Shown here: positions 1 to 12,236 of the stretch, one piece after another
Numbering within the stretch: position 1 is the stretch's first letter
Layout: the number at the start of each line of letters is the position of its first letter
Assembly: GCF_907164575.1 (NCBI RefSeq)
Contig: NZ_CAJQYY010000003.1
Location: forward strand, 1 to 64,000
Reading direction: 5' to 3'
DNA length: 64,000 nucleotides
DNA from: Paraburkholderia gardini
Lineage (GTDB): Bacteria; Pseudomonadota; Gammaproteobacteria; Burkholderiales; Burkholderiaceae
The notes under the pieces: model-generated
The model's input: the letters and a program-made list of their open reading frames with translations, nothing else
Database searches by the model: none
What the model was told of the DNA's origin: nothing
Program-made: the position numbers and the translations under genes

Positions 1-49
1 ACTTACGGAGGGACTTGCACCCACAAGAGTGCGCCCATGCTGGGCGCAC
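1..49 (-). mobile_element. Group IIC-type intron, 5' end (partial)
   Basis: Read on the minus strand from position 49, the DNA begins GTGCGCCCAGCATGGGCGCA, a hairpin, and then has GTGGGTGCAAGTCCC. This matches from memory the start of domain I of group IIC introns such as the Oceanobacillus iheyensis one (GUGYGCCC-GCAUGGG, then GGGUG-AGUCCC). It starts just past the T-tract of the tRNA-Ser terminator, which is the known insertion preference of class C introns. Only the first 49 bases are in the window; the ribozyme body and any reverse transcriptase lie beyond position 1. A chance hairpin is possible but the match is long. Confidence 0.72.
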
Positions 50-54
50 AAATC

Positions 55-90
55 AAAAACCCCGCACGACTTTCGTCGTGCGGGGTTTTC
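55..90 (-). terminator. Rho-independent terminator of tRNA-Ser
   Basis: An 11-bp perfect GC-rich stem (ccccgcacgac / gtcgtgcgggg) closes a 4-base loop. It is followed on the minus strand by a T-run directly downstream of the tRNA-Ser gene. It doubles as the apparent target site of the adjacent group II intron. Confidence 0.9.
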
Positions 91-97
91 TGGATTC

Positions 98-188
98 TGG
101 CGGAAAGGGTGGGATTCGAACCCACGGTACAGCAAAACTGTACACCGGATTTCGAGTCCGGCGCATTCGACCACTCTGCCACCTTTCC
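98..188 (-). tRNA. tRNA-Ser (anticodon CGA)
   Basis: The minus strand folds as a 91-base class II tRNA with encoded CCA. The acceptor starts GGAAAGG, the anticodon loop reads CTCGAAA (anticodon CGA, serine UCG codons), there is a long variable arm of serine type, and the T-arm contains GGTTCGAATCC. It lies about 140 bases downstream of serS on the same strand and ends at a strong intrinsic terminator, so its substrate enzyme is its upstream neighbour. Confidence 0.95.
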
Positions 189-330
189 GGCATTGTTGAC
201 GCTCTGCCTGTTCGCTTCTGCGCCAATCCTCAAGCGGGTCGCTGCTCGGGGAAGCGAAGATTATAGAACAGTTGAAACCGCTTTCCAAGTCCCTTTTTGC
301 AAAAACTCGTGAAGACCCGGCGCGATGCGC

Positions 331-1719
<1,389 letters not shown>

Positions 1720-3033
1720 TCAATCTTTCTTCTGCCTGTTCTCGCTGCGCCATTGCGCATCGAGTTCACGCAGACGGTTCATCTTGTCGGCGATCCTGCC
1801 TTCAAGACCGCGCGGCGTCGGTTCATACCAGTGCGGCTCGCGCATGCCATCGGGCAGATAGGTTTCGCCCGCCGCGTACGCGTCGGGCTCATCGTGCGCG
1901 TAGCGATAGTCGTGACCGTAGCCGAGCTCTTTCATCAGCTTCGTCGGCGCGTTACGCAGGTGGACGGGCACGCCGCGCGACTGGTCCTTGCCGACGAACC
2001 GGCGTGCCTCGTTGTACGCCATATAGCCCGCGTTCGACTTCGGCGCGACCGCAAGATAGATGATCGCCTGCGCGAGCGCGAGCTCGCCTTCGGGCGTGCC
2101 GAGACGCTCGTAGGTTTCGGCAGCGTCGAGCGCGATGCGCGCGGCGCGCGGATCGGCCAGACCGATGTCCTCCCACGCCATGCGCACGATGCGCCGCGCG
2201 AGATAACGCGCGTCCGCGCCGCCGTCGAGCATGCGGCAGAACCAGTACAGCGCGCCGTCCGGATTGCTGCCGCGCACGGATTTGTGCAGCGCGCTGATCT
2301 GGTCGTAAAACGCGTCGCCGCCCTTGTCGAAACGGCGCAGGTTTTCGGTGAGCGCGCTACCCAGCAACGCGCCATCGATTTCCGTCGTCTTCTGCTGGGC
2401 CGCGGCCCGCGCGACGATTTCCAGGTTGTTCAGCAGCTTGCGGCCGTCTCCGTCGGCGGAGCCGATCAGCGCGTCGCGCGCTTCGTCCGTGAACGTGAGG
2501 CCGCCGAGTTCCTTCTGCGCGCGATCGAGCAGTTCGCGCTGCTCGTCGTCGTCCAGACTTTTCAGCACATAGACAGCGGCCCGGGACAGCAATGCGCTGT
2601 TCACCTCGAACGACGGGTTCTCGGTGGTCGCGCCGACGAACACGAACAGCCCCGACTCGACGTGCGGAAGGAACGCATCCTGCTGGCTCTTGTTGAAGCG
2701 GTGAACCTCGTCGACGAACACGAGCGTCTGATGGCCGTGCGCACGATGCACCTGCGCGGTCTCGACGGCCTCGCGGATGTCCTTCACGCCCGACAGCACC
2801 GCCGACAGCGCGATGAACTCCGCATGAAACGCGGCGGCCATGAGACGTGCGAGCGTGGTCTTGCCGACGCCGGGCGGACCCCAGAGGATCATCGAATGCG
2901 CCTCGCCCGATTCGAACGCGACGCGCAGCGGCTTGTTCGAACCCAGCAGGTGCTTCTGTCCGATCACTTCGTCGACAGTGCGAGGGCGTAGCCGCTCGGC
3001 GAGTGGCACGTTGGCACGGATTTCTTCAAACAT
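1720..3033 (-). CDS. rarA: Replication-associated recombination protein A (AAA+ ATPase)
   Basis: Clamp-loader-related AAA+ ATPase (MgsA/RarA, Mgs1/WRNIP1 family) acting at stalled replication forks. Of 437 residues, the first begins [17 protein letters not shown]. Walker A is GPPGVGKTT near residue 58, Walker B is VDEVHRFNK near 107, and sensor 1 is [11 protein letters not shown] near 131. The C-terminal half is the helical tetramerisation region. The reading frame stays open far upstream to about 4.6 kb, but that extension is arginine-rich shadow sequence over the NCS1 gene, so the start at 3033 is chosen by homology. The gene is in the ftsK-lolA-rarA-serS block common in Burkholderia. Confidence 0.95.
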   Translation of the reverse strand: MFEEIRANVPLAERLRPRTVDEVIGQKHLLGSNKPLRVAFESGEAHSMILWGPPGVGKTTLARLMAAAFHAEFIALSAVLSGVKDIREAVETAQVHRAHGHQTLVFVDEVHRFNKSQQDAFLPHVESGLFVFVGATTENPSFEVNSALLSRAAVYVLKSLDDDEQRELLDRAQKELGGLTFTDEARDALIGSADGDGRKLLNNLEIVARAAAQQKTTEIDGALLGSALTENLRRFDKGGDAFYDQISALHKSVRGSNPDGALYWFCRMLDGGADARYLARRIVRMAWEDIGLADPRAARIALDAAETYERLGTPEGELALAQAIIYLAVAPKSNAGYMAYNEARRFVGKDQSRGVPVHLRNAPTKLMKELGYGHDYRYAHDEPDAYAAGETYLPDGMREPHWYEPTPRGLEGRIADKMNRLRELDAQWRSENRQKKD

Positions 3034-3276
3034 GGCGTTTTGTGGATAATCTCGCATTCGGTACGGCAAGGCGCGTGCACAGGCGGCACGCCTGCACGGT
3101 CCTGCATTATGACAGCCGGCGGACCGGGGCGAGATGCGCGCACGCGACGTTAGCCATCCGGCCAGGGTCACGGCGCGCCACGCGCGCGGCACAATGCGGT
3201 CGTGGTGTCCGAAGCGGGGCGCGCGCGTTGACCAGTCGCATCGAGATAAATCAGCAACACACAGGGACACCTTTTG

Positions 3277-4593
3277 ATGGCAAACGATCCAGTCTCCGGC
3301 GAAGCCGGTTCTACTTACGCTCCGCTTACACCGGTGCCGGATTCGCGGCGCGCGTTCCGCACCGGCGACGCATTCGCCCTGTGGTTCTCGCTCGGCATCG
3401 GCCTGCTGGTCGCGCAGGCGGGCGCGCTGCTCGTGCCCGGCCTGTCGCTGCCGCATGCGCTGGCTGCGATCGTGATCGGCAGCGTGATCGGCGTCGTGTT
3501 GCTGGCGCTGGCGGGCGTGATCGGCACCGATACGGGGCTCGCGGCCATGTCGTCGCTGCGGCCCACGCTGGGCGTGCGCGGCGCCTCGGTACCGGCGGTA
3601 CTCAACGCGGTGCAGCTCGTCGGCTGGGGCTCGTTCGAAATCATCGTGATGCGCGATTCCGCCGATGCGCTTGCCAGACAGTCGTTCGGTCTTTCGATGC
3701 CACTCGCCTGGACGGTGATCTTCGGCGTACTGGCCACGCTGCTCGCGATCAGCGGGCCGCTCTCGTTCGTGCGGCGTTTCCTGCGCACCTGGGGCATCTG
3801 GCTCCTGCTGGCGGGCGCGGTGTGGCTCACGTGGAACCTGCTCGCGAAACACGATCTCGCCGCGCTGATGCAGCGTCCAGGCACGGGCGAAATGCCGTTC
3901 GGCGGCGCAATCGATCTGGTCGTTGCAATGCCGCTTTCGTGGCTGCCGCTGATCGCGGATTACACGCGCTTTGGCCGTCGCGCGGGCGAGACGTTTCGCG
4001 GCACGCTGCTCGGCTACGGCATCGCGAACATCTGGTTCTATGCGCTCGGCGCGATCTATGGCCTCGCGGCCGGCGGCGGCGATACCTTGCTGACCGCGGC
4101 GCTCGCGCAGGCCGGCGGCGGTCTCGCGCTGCTGCTGATCCTGATCGACGAAATCGACAACGCGTTCGCCGATATTCACTCGGCTGCCGTGTCGACCGGC
4201 ACGTTCTGGACCCGTATGGGTGTGCCGCTGCTTTCGGCTTCGTTCGGCGCGGTCTGTACGGTAATCGCTCTCGCTGTGCCGATGGCGAAGTACCAGAACT
4301 TCCTGCTGCTGATCGGCTCGGTGTTCGCACCGCTCTTCGGCGTGGTGCTGGTGGATCACTTCATCGTCCGCAAGCGTCGTATCGATGCGGCGGTAATCGG
4401 CGACGTGCGCGGGCGCTATGGTTTCTCGGGTGGCTGGCACGTCAGCGCGTTCATCGCGTGGGCGATCGGCATCGCGGCCTATCAGGCGATCAATCAATGG
4501 CTGCCGAATCTCGGCGCAACACTGCCGGCGCTTGCGATCGGCGCCCTGTGTTATCTCGCCTTCGTGTCCACGCGGCGCGCAGCGTACGCGTAA
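3277..4593 (+). CDS. NCS1-family nucleobase/thiamine-precursor permease (CytX-like)
   Basis: Integral inner-membrane importer of the purine-cytosine permease family, 438 residues with about 12 hydrophobic segments. Family signatures include the early helix region RTGDAFALWFSLGIGLLVAQ and the segment DEIDNAFADIHSAAVSTG near residue 290. The last motif resembles CytX, the putative hydroxymethylpyrimidine carrier. No THI-box riboswitch is visible in the 240 bases upstream, so a thiamine role is not supported by regulation, and cytosine or another small nitrogenous substrate is equally possible. A weak AGGGA ribosome site precedes the ATG; a TTG one codon upstream is an alternative start. It converges on the ureohydrolase gene with a shared hairpin terminator. 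Confidence 0.85.
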   Translation: MANDPVSGEAGSTYAPLTPVPDSRRAFRTGDAFALWFSLGIGLLVAQAGALLVPGLSLPHALAAIVIGSVIGVVLLALAGVIGTDTGLAAMSSLRPTLGVRGASVPAVLNAVQLVGWGSFEIIVMRDSADALARQSFGLSMPLAWTVIFGVLATLLAISGPLSFVRRFLRTWGIWLLLAGAVWLTWNLLAKHDLAALMQRPGTGEMPFGGAIDLVVAMPLSWLPLIADYTRFGRRAGETFRGTLLGYGIANIWFYALGAIYGLAAGGGDTLLTAALAQAGGGLALLLILIDEIDNAFADIHSAAVSTGTFWTRMGVPLLSASFGAVCTVIALAVPMAKYQNFLLLIGSVFAPLFGVVLVDHFIVRKRRIDAAVIGDVRGRYGFSGGWHVSAFIAWAIGIAAYQAINQWLPNLGATLPALAIGALCYLAFVSTRRAAYA

Positions 4594-4599
4594 ATGCAA

Positions 4600-4633
4600 A
4601 TGGCCCGCTCACATCGCGGGCCATCCGGTTTTT
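4600..4633. terminator. Hairpin terminator between convergent genes
   Basis: A perfect 9-bp stem (atggcccgc / gcgggccat) with a 7-base loop is followed on the plus strand by ccgg and five T. It lies between the convergent permease and ureohydrolase genes and overlaps the last codons of the latter. Confidence 0.75.
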
Positions 4634-5630
4634 ACGCCTGGCGTGTTGCCGGCCGATACTCGACGCCCGGCAGCACACACAGCAGCTCATACGCAAGATT
4701 CGCCCCGAGCAGCGCGGTCGTGCCGAACGGATCGTAGGGTGGCGCGACTTCAACCAGATCGCAGCCGACGATATTCAGCCCATGCGAGCCGCGGATGATC
4801 TCGAGCGCCTGCGGCACCGTCAGCCCTGCGATTTCCGGCGTGCCCGTGCCCGGCGCGAACGCCGGATCGATACCGTCGATATCGAACGTGATGTACACCG
4901 GGTCGTCGCCCATGCGCTCACGCACGCGCGACATCAACGGCGCCAGCGACTGGTTCCAGCACGCTTCGGCCTGCACGACTTCGAAGCCCTGATCGCGGCA
5001 CCAGTCGAAATCCTCCGCCGCGTAGCCGGTACCCCGCAGGCCGATCTGCACGACGCGCGAGGTATCCAGCAGCCCCTCTTCCACCGCTCGGCGGAACGGC
5101 GTGCCGTGGGCGATCTTCTCGCCCATCATCGTGTCGTTGACGTCCGCGTGGGCGTCGACGTGAATCAGACCGACCTTGCCGTGCTTGCGGTGAATCGCGC
5201 GCAGGATCGGCAGCGCGATCGTGTGATCGCCGCCCAGCGTGACCGGCTTCGCACCGTGCTGAAGAATCTCGTCGTAGGCGGTCTCGATGCGCGCGATCGA
5301 ATCGAGCAGGTTGTACGGGTTGATCGCCACGTCGCCGATATCCGCGACGCGCAGCGAATCGAACGGCGCCGCGCGCGTCGCCATGTTGTACGGGCGAAGC
5401 AGGACCGATTCCGAGCGGATCTGGCGCGGGCCGAAACGCGCGCCCGTCCGGTTCGACGTCCCGAGGTCGAACGGCACGCCGACGAAGCACGCGTCCAGTC
5501 CCTCAGCCGATTCGACGTACGGCAGCCGCATCATCGTCGTGATGCCGCCGCAGCGAGCCATCTGGTTGCCTGAAAGCGGTTGCGGATGCTCCACGTTGGC
5601 GTCGGGGAAAACGAAGGCTGAAGGTTTCAT
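4632..5630 (-). CDS. speB: Agmatinase-family ureohydrolase (agmatinase or guanidinobutyrase/guanidinopropionase)
   Basis: Binuclear Mn-dependent hydrolase that releases urea from a guanidino compound. The 332-residue sequence shows the arginase-fold metal motifs in order: GGDHT (133-137), DAHAD (159-163) and DIDGID (250-255), followed by PGTGTPE. The N-terminal segment QPLSGNQMARCGGI resembles the Pseudomonas guanidinobutyrase and guanidinopropionase enzymes more than E. coli SpeB, so the substrate may be 4-guanidinobutyrate or 3-guanidinopropionate instead of agmatine (inference). A LysR regulator is divergently transcribed from a shared 208-base region, the arrangement seen for catabolic ureohydrolases. 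The start at 5630 has only a weak ribosome site. Confidence 0.9.
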   Translation of the reverse strand: MKPSAFVFPDANVEHPQPLSGNQMARCGGITTMMRLPYVESAEGLDACFVGVPFDLGTSNRTGARFGPRQIRSESVLLRPYNMATRAAPFDSLRVADIGDVAINPYNLLDSIARIETAYDEILQHGAKPVTLGGDHTIALPILRAIHRKHGKVGLIHVDAHADVNDTMMGEKIAHGTPFRRAVEEGLLDTSRVVQIGLRGTGYAAEDFDWCRDQGFEVVQAEACWNQSLAPLMSRVRERMGDDPVYITFDIDGIDPAFAPGTGTPEIAGLTVPQALEIIRGSHGLNIVGCDLVEVAPPYDPFGTTALLGANLAYELLCVLPGVEYRPATRQA

Positions 5631-5742
5631 CGTGGCTCGCCCATGAAAGAGATGTAAATCGTGCGAAGGAGGTCTGGCTTACATGGGGTAATCCCGATCA
5701 ATCCAGAACCCGGTCGAATTCTCATTCTTGTGCACTTTTCGC

Positions 5743-5777
5743 GAATGTAAAATGCGAACAGAATAAACTTCACATTC
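5743..5777. promoter_or_regulatory. Candidate LysR-type operator region
   Basis: Inverted arms GAATGT (5743-5748) and ACATTC (5772-5777) lie in the AT-rich divergent region between the ureohydrolase and the LysR gene. The placement suits a LysR regulatory site, but the 23-base spacing is longer than the classical T-N11-A motif. Confidence 0.35.
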
Positions 5778-5838
5778 ATCGGCATCGATGTTTCCATGCC
5801 GGCTCATCGCGCCATGCCGCGCCACACCGCACAACGCC

Positions 5839-6777
5839 ATGTTCTCCCAGCTCACCGACCTCGATCTACGGCTGATCCGCGTGTTTCTGGCAATCGTCGA
5901 CGCCGGCGGCGTCACGGCCGCGCAGGCGACGCTCAACATCGGCCAGTCGACGATCAGCACCCAGCTCGCCACGCTCGAAACGCGCCTGGGTTACCGGCTG
6001 TGCGAACGCGGACGCGGCGGTTTCGCGCTGACCGCGCGCGGCGCGCAGTTCGTCGACGCCGCGCGCACCCTGCTCTCGGCGATGAATACGTTCGGAATGC
6101 AGGCTCGCAACGTCGGAAGAAAGCTGGTGGGCACACTGGGGATCGGCATGATCGGACACACGCCGGTGTCGGCAAGCGCGCGGATCAGCGAGGCGATCCG
6201 CCGCTTTCGCGCGCGCGACGAATCCGTGCGTTTCTCGATCCTCGTGCGCTCGCCGGGCGAGCTGGAAGAACTGCTGCTGAGCGAGCGCATTCAGGTGGGA
6301 ATCGGCTACTTCTGGCACCGGGTGCCGTCGCTGGAATACACGGAAATTTTCGCCGAAGACCAGTTCGCGTATTGCGCTAAGGATCACCCGCTGTTCGCGC
6401 GGGCCGGCGGCATCGACCCGGCCGAAGCCGCGCAGCACGCATGGGCATGGCGCAGCTATCCGCTGCCCGAAGCCGGAAGTTCAACGGCAACGCAGAACGT
6501 GACGGCCGTGGCCGACAACATGGAGGCGGTTGCGATGCTCGTGCTCTCCGGCTGCCATCTCGGCTATCTGCCGGAGCACTACGCCGCGCCGTATCTGAAG
6601 GCGGGTTTGCTCGCCGCGCTGAATCCGCAGGCGATGCGCTACCGCGTCGCGTTCCAGATGGTCACGCGTGCGCGGCAGCATCGCACGGATATCGTCGAAG
6701 CATTCATCGACGACATGAAGGCCGCCCATCCGCCGGGCGAAGCAATCGCCGCAAACGAAACGGGCGGAAACGCCTAG
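5839..6777 (+). CDS. LysR-family transcriptional regulator
   Basis: DNA-binding regulator of 312 residues from the chosen start ([17 protein letters not shown]). The N-terminal winged helix-turn-helix covers about residues 5-65 ([29 protein letters not shown]), followed by a periplasmic-binding-protein-like effector domain. It is divergent from the ureohydrolase gene and most likely controls it in response to a guanidino compound or its product (inference from context). An upstream in-frame ATG at 5788 would add 17 residues; the later ATG matches family N-termini. Its 3' end overlaps the convergent lolA gene by four bases. Confidence 0.92.
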   Translation: MFSQLTDLDLRLIRVFLAIVDAGGVTAAQATLNIGQSTISTQLATLETRLGYRLCERGRGGFALTARGAQFVDAARTLLSAMNTFGMQARNVGRKLVGTLGIGMIGHTPVSASARISEAIRRFRARDESVRFSILVRSPGELEELLLSERIQVGIGYFWHRVPSLEYTEIFAEDQFAYCAKDHPLFARAGGIDPAEAAQHAWAWRSYPLPEAGSSTATQNVTAVADNMEAVAMLVLSGCHLGYLPEHYAAPYLKAGLLAALNPQAMRYRVAFQMVTRARQHRTDIVEAFIDDMKAAHPPGEAIAANETGGNA

Positions 6778-7499
6778 CCGTTGATCACATCCGCGCCCTT
6801 CGGCACGGTGAACTTGAACTGGTTCGGCGTGAGCGGCGGATTCTTCTGGATGTTCGAGAACGTCAGCAGCGTGACGTTACCGAACACGTCGTGCAATTCC
6901 ATCGCCTCCAGATTGCCGTCACGAAAGCCGATACCGACGCGCTGAAACTGCGTGTCCTTCGATTTCGGCGTGAGTTCGAGCCAGTCGATGCCATCCTTCA
7001 CGCCCGCGTCGCGCAGCGTGAAGTTCTTGTCGAGATCGTTGCTGCCGAACAGGATCGCTGCCGGACTCGCGCCGAGCGCGCCGCCCAGCGTGCGCACCGT
7101 GACCTGGTTCAGGTCTTTGTCGTAGACGTAAAGCTTGTCGCCGTCGGCCTGCAACACCTGTTCATACGGCTTCTCATACGACCAGATAAATTTGCCGGGC
7201 CGCGCGAACAGGAACGTGCCGCTCGATGTGCCGCCCGACTTCGGCATCGTCGACAGCGCGCCGCTCGCGCCCTGCGCGGCACTCGGCGCCTTTATTTCGC
7301 GCTGCACGAACGTGCCACGCGCCGCATGCACCTGCGACACAAACGCCTTCAGTTGCTCCGTTCCGCTCGCGAAGGCCTGCGACGCGAACAGCATCGATGC
7401 GCCCACCGCGACGCTACCCACGACGCGAACCAGCGAACGCGTCACCTGAAGGAACGCGAAACGGGAAACACGGGCATTCAGCCCGATTTGTTGCTGCAT
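6774..7499 (-). CDS. lolA: Outer-membrane lipoprotein carrier protein LolA
   Basis: Periplasmic chaperone that takes lipoproteins from the LolCDE transporter and hands them to LolB at the outer membrane. The start at 7499 gives 241 residues. GGAG six bases upstream decides this ATG over those at 7511 and 7577. A long signal peptide ends around FASQAFASG. The mature part has the LolA core beginning [22 protein letters not shown] and contains [19 protein letters not shown]. It is downstream of ftsK on the same strand with a 129-base gap. Confidence 0.94.
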   Translation of the reverse strand: MQQQIGLNARVSRFAFLQVTRSLVRVVGSVAVGASMLFASQAFASGTEQLKAFVSQVHAARGTFVQREIKAPSAAQGASGALSTMPKSGGTSSGTFLFARPGKFIWSYEKPYEQVLQADGDKLYVYDKDLNQVTVRTLGGALGASPAAILFGSNDLDKNFTLRDAGVKDGIDWLELTPKSKDTQFQRVGIGFRDGNLEAMELHDVFGNVTLLTFSNIQKNPPLTPNQFKFTVPKGADVING

Positions 7500-7628
7500 G
7501 TCTTTCTCCATGGAAGGAATCCGTAGCCGCGACCGCAGCCGTTTCCGGAATGGCGGCGGTGGCATGACGCGCTTCATGCCGCCGCCGCGTATTGATCGTT
7601 GCAGTCAGATACCGGCAATCGAACCGGC

Positions 7629-9944
7629 TCAATCGGCCTCGCGCACTGGCACGAGAATCTCGCGATTGCCGTTCGACGACATCGCCGAGACGATGCCCGA
7701 CTGCTCCATCTGTTCGAGGAGCCGCGCGGCGCGGTTGTAGCCGATGCGCAGATGCCGCTGCACCAGCGAAATCGACGCGCGACGGTTTTTGGTGACGATC
7801 TCAACAGCCTGATCGTAAAGAGGGTCCGACTCGCCGCCGGCCGCTCCGGTTCCCGCGGCGCCCGCGGAACCTTCGTCGCCCTCGCCCAGCACGCCGCCTT
7901 CAAGGATGCCTTCGATGTAGTTCGGCTCGCCCTGCTCCTTGAGCTTGTCGACGACACGATGCACCTCTTCGTCCGATACGAACGCGCCGTGCACGCGCAC
8001 CGGCAAGCCGCTTCCCGGCGGCAGATACAGCATGTCGCCCATGCCGAGCAGCGACTCGGCGCCCTGCTGGTCGAGAATCGTGCGCGAATCGATCTTCGAC
8101 GACACCTGGAATGCCATCCGCGTCGGCACGTTGGCCTTGATGAGGCCCGTGATCACATCGACCGAAGGACGCTGCGTCGCGAGAATCAGGTGAATCCCGG
8201 CCGCGCGTGCCTTCTGCGCGATCCGCGCGATCAGTTCCTCGACCTTCTTGCCGACCACCATCATCAGGTCGGCGAGTTCGTCGATCACGACGACGATGTT
8301 CGGCAGGCGCGCCAGCGGTTCCGCGTCGTCCGGCGTGAGGCTGAACGGATTCGGGATCTTTTCCTCGCGCTTCGTCGCTTCGTCGATCTTGTTGTTGTAG
8401 CCGGCGAGATTGCGCACGCCGAGCTTGCTCATCAGCTTGTAGCGGCGCTCCATTTCGGCGACCGCCCAGTTCAGCGCGTGCCCGGCCTGACGCATATCCG
8501 TGACCACCGGACACAGCAGATGCGGAATGCCTTCGTAGACGCTCATTTCGAGCATCTTCGGATCGATCAGGATCATGCGGACCTGCTCCGCGCTCGCCTT
8601 GTACAGCAGCGACAGGATCATCGCGTTGATCCCGACCGACTTGCCGGAACCGGTCGTGCCGGCCACCAGCAGGTGAGGCATTTTCGCGAGGTCGGCGCAC
8701 ACCGGCTTGCCGCCGATGTCCTTGCCGAGGCCCATCGTGAGCGGCGAGGCCGCGTCCGCGTAGACGGCGGAGCCGAGAATTTCGGACAGCGTCACCGTCT
8801 GGCGGCGCTGGTTCGGCAATTCCAGCGCCATGAAATTCTTGCCCGGAATCGTCTCGACCACCCGGATCGACACGAGCGACAGCGAACGCGCCAGATCCTT
8901 CGCGAGACCGACGATCTGGCTGCCCTTCACGCCCGTGGCCGGCTCGATTTCGTAACGCGTGACGACCGGACCCGGATACGCCGCGACCACGCTCACATCG
9001 ACGCCGAAATCCTTCAGCTTCTTTTCGATCAGACGCGACGTGAATTCGAGCGTGTCGGCGGAAATGGTTTCCTGCATGGCGGGCGCCGGATCGAGCAGCG
9101 AGATCGGCGGCAGCGTGGAATCGCCAGGCAGGTCGGTGAAAAGCGGCACCTGGCGTTCCTTCTCGACGCGCTCCGATTTCTCGGGCTTGACCACCGGCGG
9201 CACGATCATCACCGGCTCGTGTTCCTCGATGCGCACGCGGCCCTGCTCGACCTTGCCTTCACGTTTGACGGCCGCCGCTTCGCCGAGCTTGCGGTCGCGG
9301 CCCGCTTCGCGGCGCAGCTTCGCGAACGTCACCGCCGAAATGATCGATTCGCCAACGCGCTCGCACACCGACAGCCACGAAAAGCGGAAATACAGCGAGA
9401 GGCCGATCGCCAGCACGATCAGGAGCGCGAGCGTGCCGCCCGTGAAGCCGAGCGCGTGCGACACGCCATGCGCGACCGCTTCGCCGATCACGCCGCCCGG
9501 CGCGCGCGGCAACGGCACCTTCAGCGACCACATGCGCAGCGCCTCGATGCCGTCACAGGCGAGCAGCACGAGCACGAACGCGCACGCTTCGGCGAGCCAG
9601 CTGTGGTCGCGCGGCGCGTCTTCGTCGATGGCTTCGTGCCGGGTGATGCGGCGATAGTTGGCGGAAATGCGCCGCGCGAGCAGGACGACCCACCAGTACG
9701 CGGACAAGCCAAAGAGGAGCAGCAGGATATCGGACGTCCAGGCGCCGACGCGGCCGGCCCAGTTCGCGATGTGGTCGACCTGCGCGGCGTGGGTCCAGCT
9801 AGGATCGCGCCGGGTATAGCTGACGAGCGCCATGAGCAGGAAAACGCCGAGCGCGACCTGCAAGATCCAGCGGATTTCGGTGAAGAGGCGCGACATGCGA
9901 TGCGGCAATGCCTGCGCGTTCGCGGAATAGGTAGCTTTTGCCAT
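7629..9944 (-). CDS. ftsK: DNA translocase FtsK
   Basis: Membrane-anchored hexameric motor that pumps DNA at the septum and activates XerCD at dif. The 771-residue protein has four or five transmembrane segments in the first 190 residues, a short linker with charged repeats (about 190-275), then the alpha/beta motor with Walker A GTTGSGKS (about residue 430) and Walker [13 protein letters not shown]. The C-terminal gamma winged helix is recognisable in [24 protein letters not shown], which binds KOPS. The linker is short relative to E. coli FtsK (1,329 residues), as is usual in betaproteobacteria. AGGATCA precedes the ATG. It is divergent from trxB. Confidence 0.96.
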   Translation of the reverse strand: MAKATYSANAQALPHRMSRLFTEIRWILQVALGVFLLMALVSYTRRDPSWTHAAQVDHIANWAGRVGAWTSDILLLLFGLSAYWWVVLLARRISANYRRITRHEAIDEDAPRDHSWLAEACAFVLVLLACDGIEALRMWSLKVPLPRAPGGVIGEAVAHGVSHALGFTGGTLALLIVLAIGLSLYFRFSWLSVCERVGESIISAVTFAKLRREAGRDRKLGEAAAVKREGKVEQGRVRIEEHEPVMIVPPVVKPEKSERVEKERQVPLFTDLPGDSTLPPISLLDPAPAMQETISADTLEFTSRLIEKKLKDFGVDVSVVAAYPGPVVTRYEIEPATGVKGSQIVGLAKDLARSLSLVSIRVVETIPGKNFMALELPNQRRQTVTLSEILGSAVYADAASPLTMGLGKDIGGKPVCADLAKMPHLLVAGTTGSGKSVGINAMILSLLYKASAEQVRMILIDPKMLEMSVYEGIPHLLCPVVTDMRQAGHALNWAVAEMERRYKLMSKLGVRNLAGYNNKIDEATKREEKIPNPFSLTPDDAEPLARLPNIVVVIDELADLMMVVGKKVEELIARIAQKARAAGIHLILATQRPSVDVITGLIKANVPTRMAFQVSSKIDSRTILDQQGAESLLGMGDMLYLPPGSGLPVRVHGAFVSDEEVHRVVDKLKEQGEPNYIEGILEGGVLGEGDEGSAGAAGTGAAGGESDPLYDQAVEIVTKNRRASISLVQRHLRIGYNRAARLLEQMEQSGIVSAMSSNGNREILVPVREAD

Positions 9945-11282
<1,338 letters not shown>

Positions 11283-11315
11283 AATAGCGTCAGGGCGCCA
11301 CCCGACGCAGATCAA

Positions 11316-11347
11316 GGGCCGCGGCCGCGAGGCACGCGGCCCTTTTT
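11316..11347 (+). terminator. trxB rho-independent terminator
   Basis: An 8-bp GC stem (gggccgcg / cgcggccc) is followed directly by five T. It lies 33 bases past the trxB stop. Confidence 0.88.
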
Positions 11348-11437
11348 GCATTTTTTATGTCCGGTGCGGTGTTCGTGCCCGTATCCACGTTTTCCCGTTC
11401 AAACGCATTCTCCGCACCTGCCGCGCGACTCATCGTC

Positions 11438-12223
11438 ATGCCGAAAAATCTGCCCCATCCGAACGAACCGAAACGTCCACGTTCCACCCCTGCTGCCGCA
11501 TCGCGTGCAGAGCAGGCGCCGGGCGCGCCCAGAAAGCCGTTGCTCGACCCTGCTGCCGGACTGGCGGGCCTCGGTGCATTGCGCGACGCGTTGAAGGTCG
11601 ACACGCAAAAACGCGAGCGGGCACGTGCCGAAGCCGTGCAGGCAAAGCGTGAGGCTTCCGCCGACGCCGATCTGTTCCGCCGCGAGATCGGCTCCGTGGC
11701 ACCGCTAGCCGTGCCGCCGCGTGCGACACCGCCGCGCAACCCGCCATCTCCACTGCCCGTGCAGACGAAGCTCGACGAGGAAGCCGTCCTGCACGAAGCA
11801 ATCTCCGACGAATACGATCCCGAGGTGCTGCTGGAGACCGACGAGACGCTGTCGTACTGCCGGCCGGGCGTCAGCCAGGAAGTGGTGCGCAAGCTGCGGC
11901 GCGGCGCGTGGATCGTGCAGGCGCAACTCGACCTGCACGGCATGCGCCGGGACGAAGCACGCGAGGCGCTCGCTGAATTCATCCGCGAATCGGTGAAGCG
12001 CGGGTTGCGCTGTCTGCGTGTGATTCACGGCAAGGGCCTGGGCTCGATCGGCAAGGAGCCGGTGCTGAAGGGCAAGGTGCGCGCGTGGCTCGTCCAGAAA
12101 TCGGAAGTGATCGCGTTCTGTCAGGCCCGTCCGCACGATGGCGGTGCGGGCGCGGTGCTCGTGCTGCTGCAGCCGGCCGCCGTGGCCGCCCATCACTATC
12201 ATCCCGACCAGCTCAAACCGTAA
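11438..12223 (+). CDS. Smr-domain protein (MutS2 C-terminal-like)
   Basis: The 261-residue protein has a disordered, proline-rich N-terminal half and a C-terminal Smr domain (about residues 165-255). The domain starts with LDLHGM and includes LRVIHGKG and the last strand GAGAVLVLLQ. Smr domains are small nicking or RNA-cleaving endonucleases; those fused to MutS2 act in recombination or ribosome rescue, and the stand-alone proteobacterial type is largely uncharacterised. The start is uncertain: ATG 11357 adds 27 residues but sits right after the trxB terminator, so MPKNLPHPN at 11438 is preferred. The TRIC gene follows after 13 bases. Confidence 0.85.
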   Translation: MPKNLPHPNEPKRPRSTPAAASRAEQAPGAPRKPLLDPAAGLAGLGALRDALKVDTQKRERARAEAVQAKREASADADLFRREIGSVAPLAVPPRATPPRNPPSPLPVQTKLDEEAVLHEAISDEYDPEVLLETDETLSYCRPGVSQEVVRKLRRGAWIVQAQLDLHGMRRDEAREALAEFIRESVKRGLRCLRVIHGKGLGSIGKEPVLKGKVRAWLVQKSEVIAFCQARPHDGGAGAVLVLLQPAAVAAHHYHPDQLKP

Positions 12224-12236
12224 TGGAGCGTCATTG

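Noticed and set aside
3034..3276. Possible THI-box riboswitch before the CytX-like permease
   Set aside because: None of the conserved TPP elements (CTGAGA, GAACCTGAT) is present.
3034..4599. Upstream extension of the rarA frame to about 959 codons
   Set aside because: Extension is Arg/His/Gln-rich, antisense to the NCS1 permease, and lacks any domain; [11 protein letters not shown] at 3033 matches family starts.
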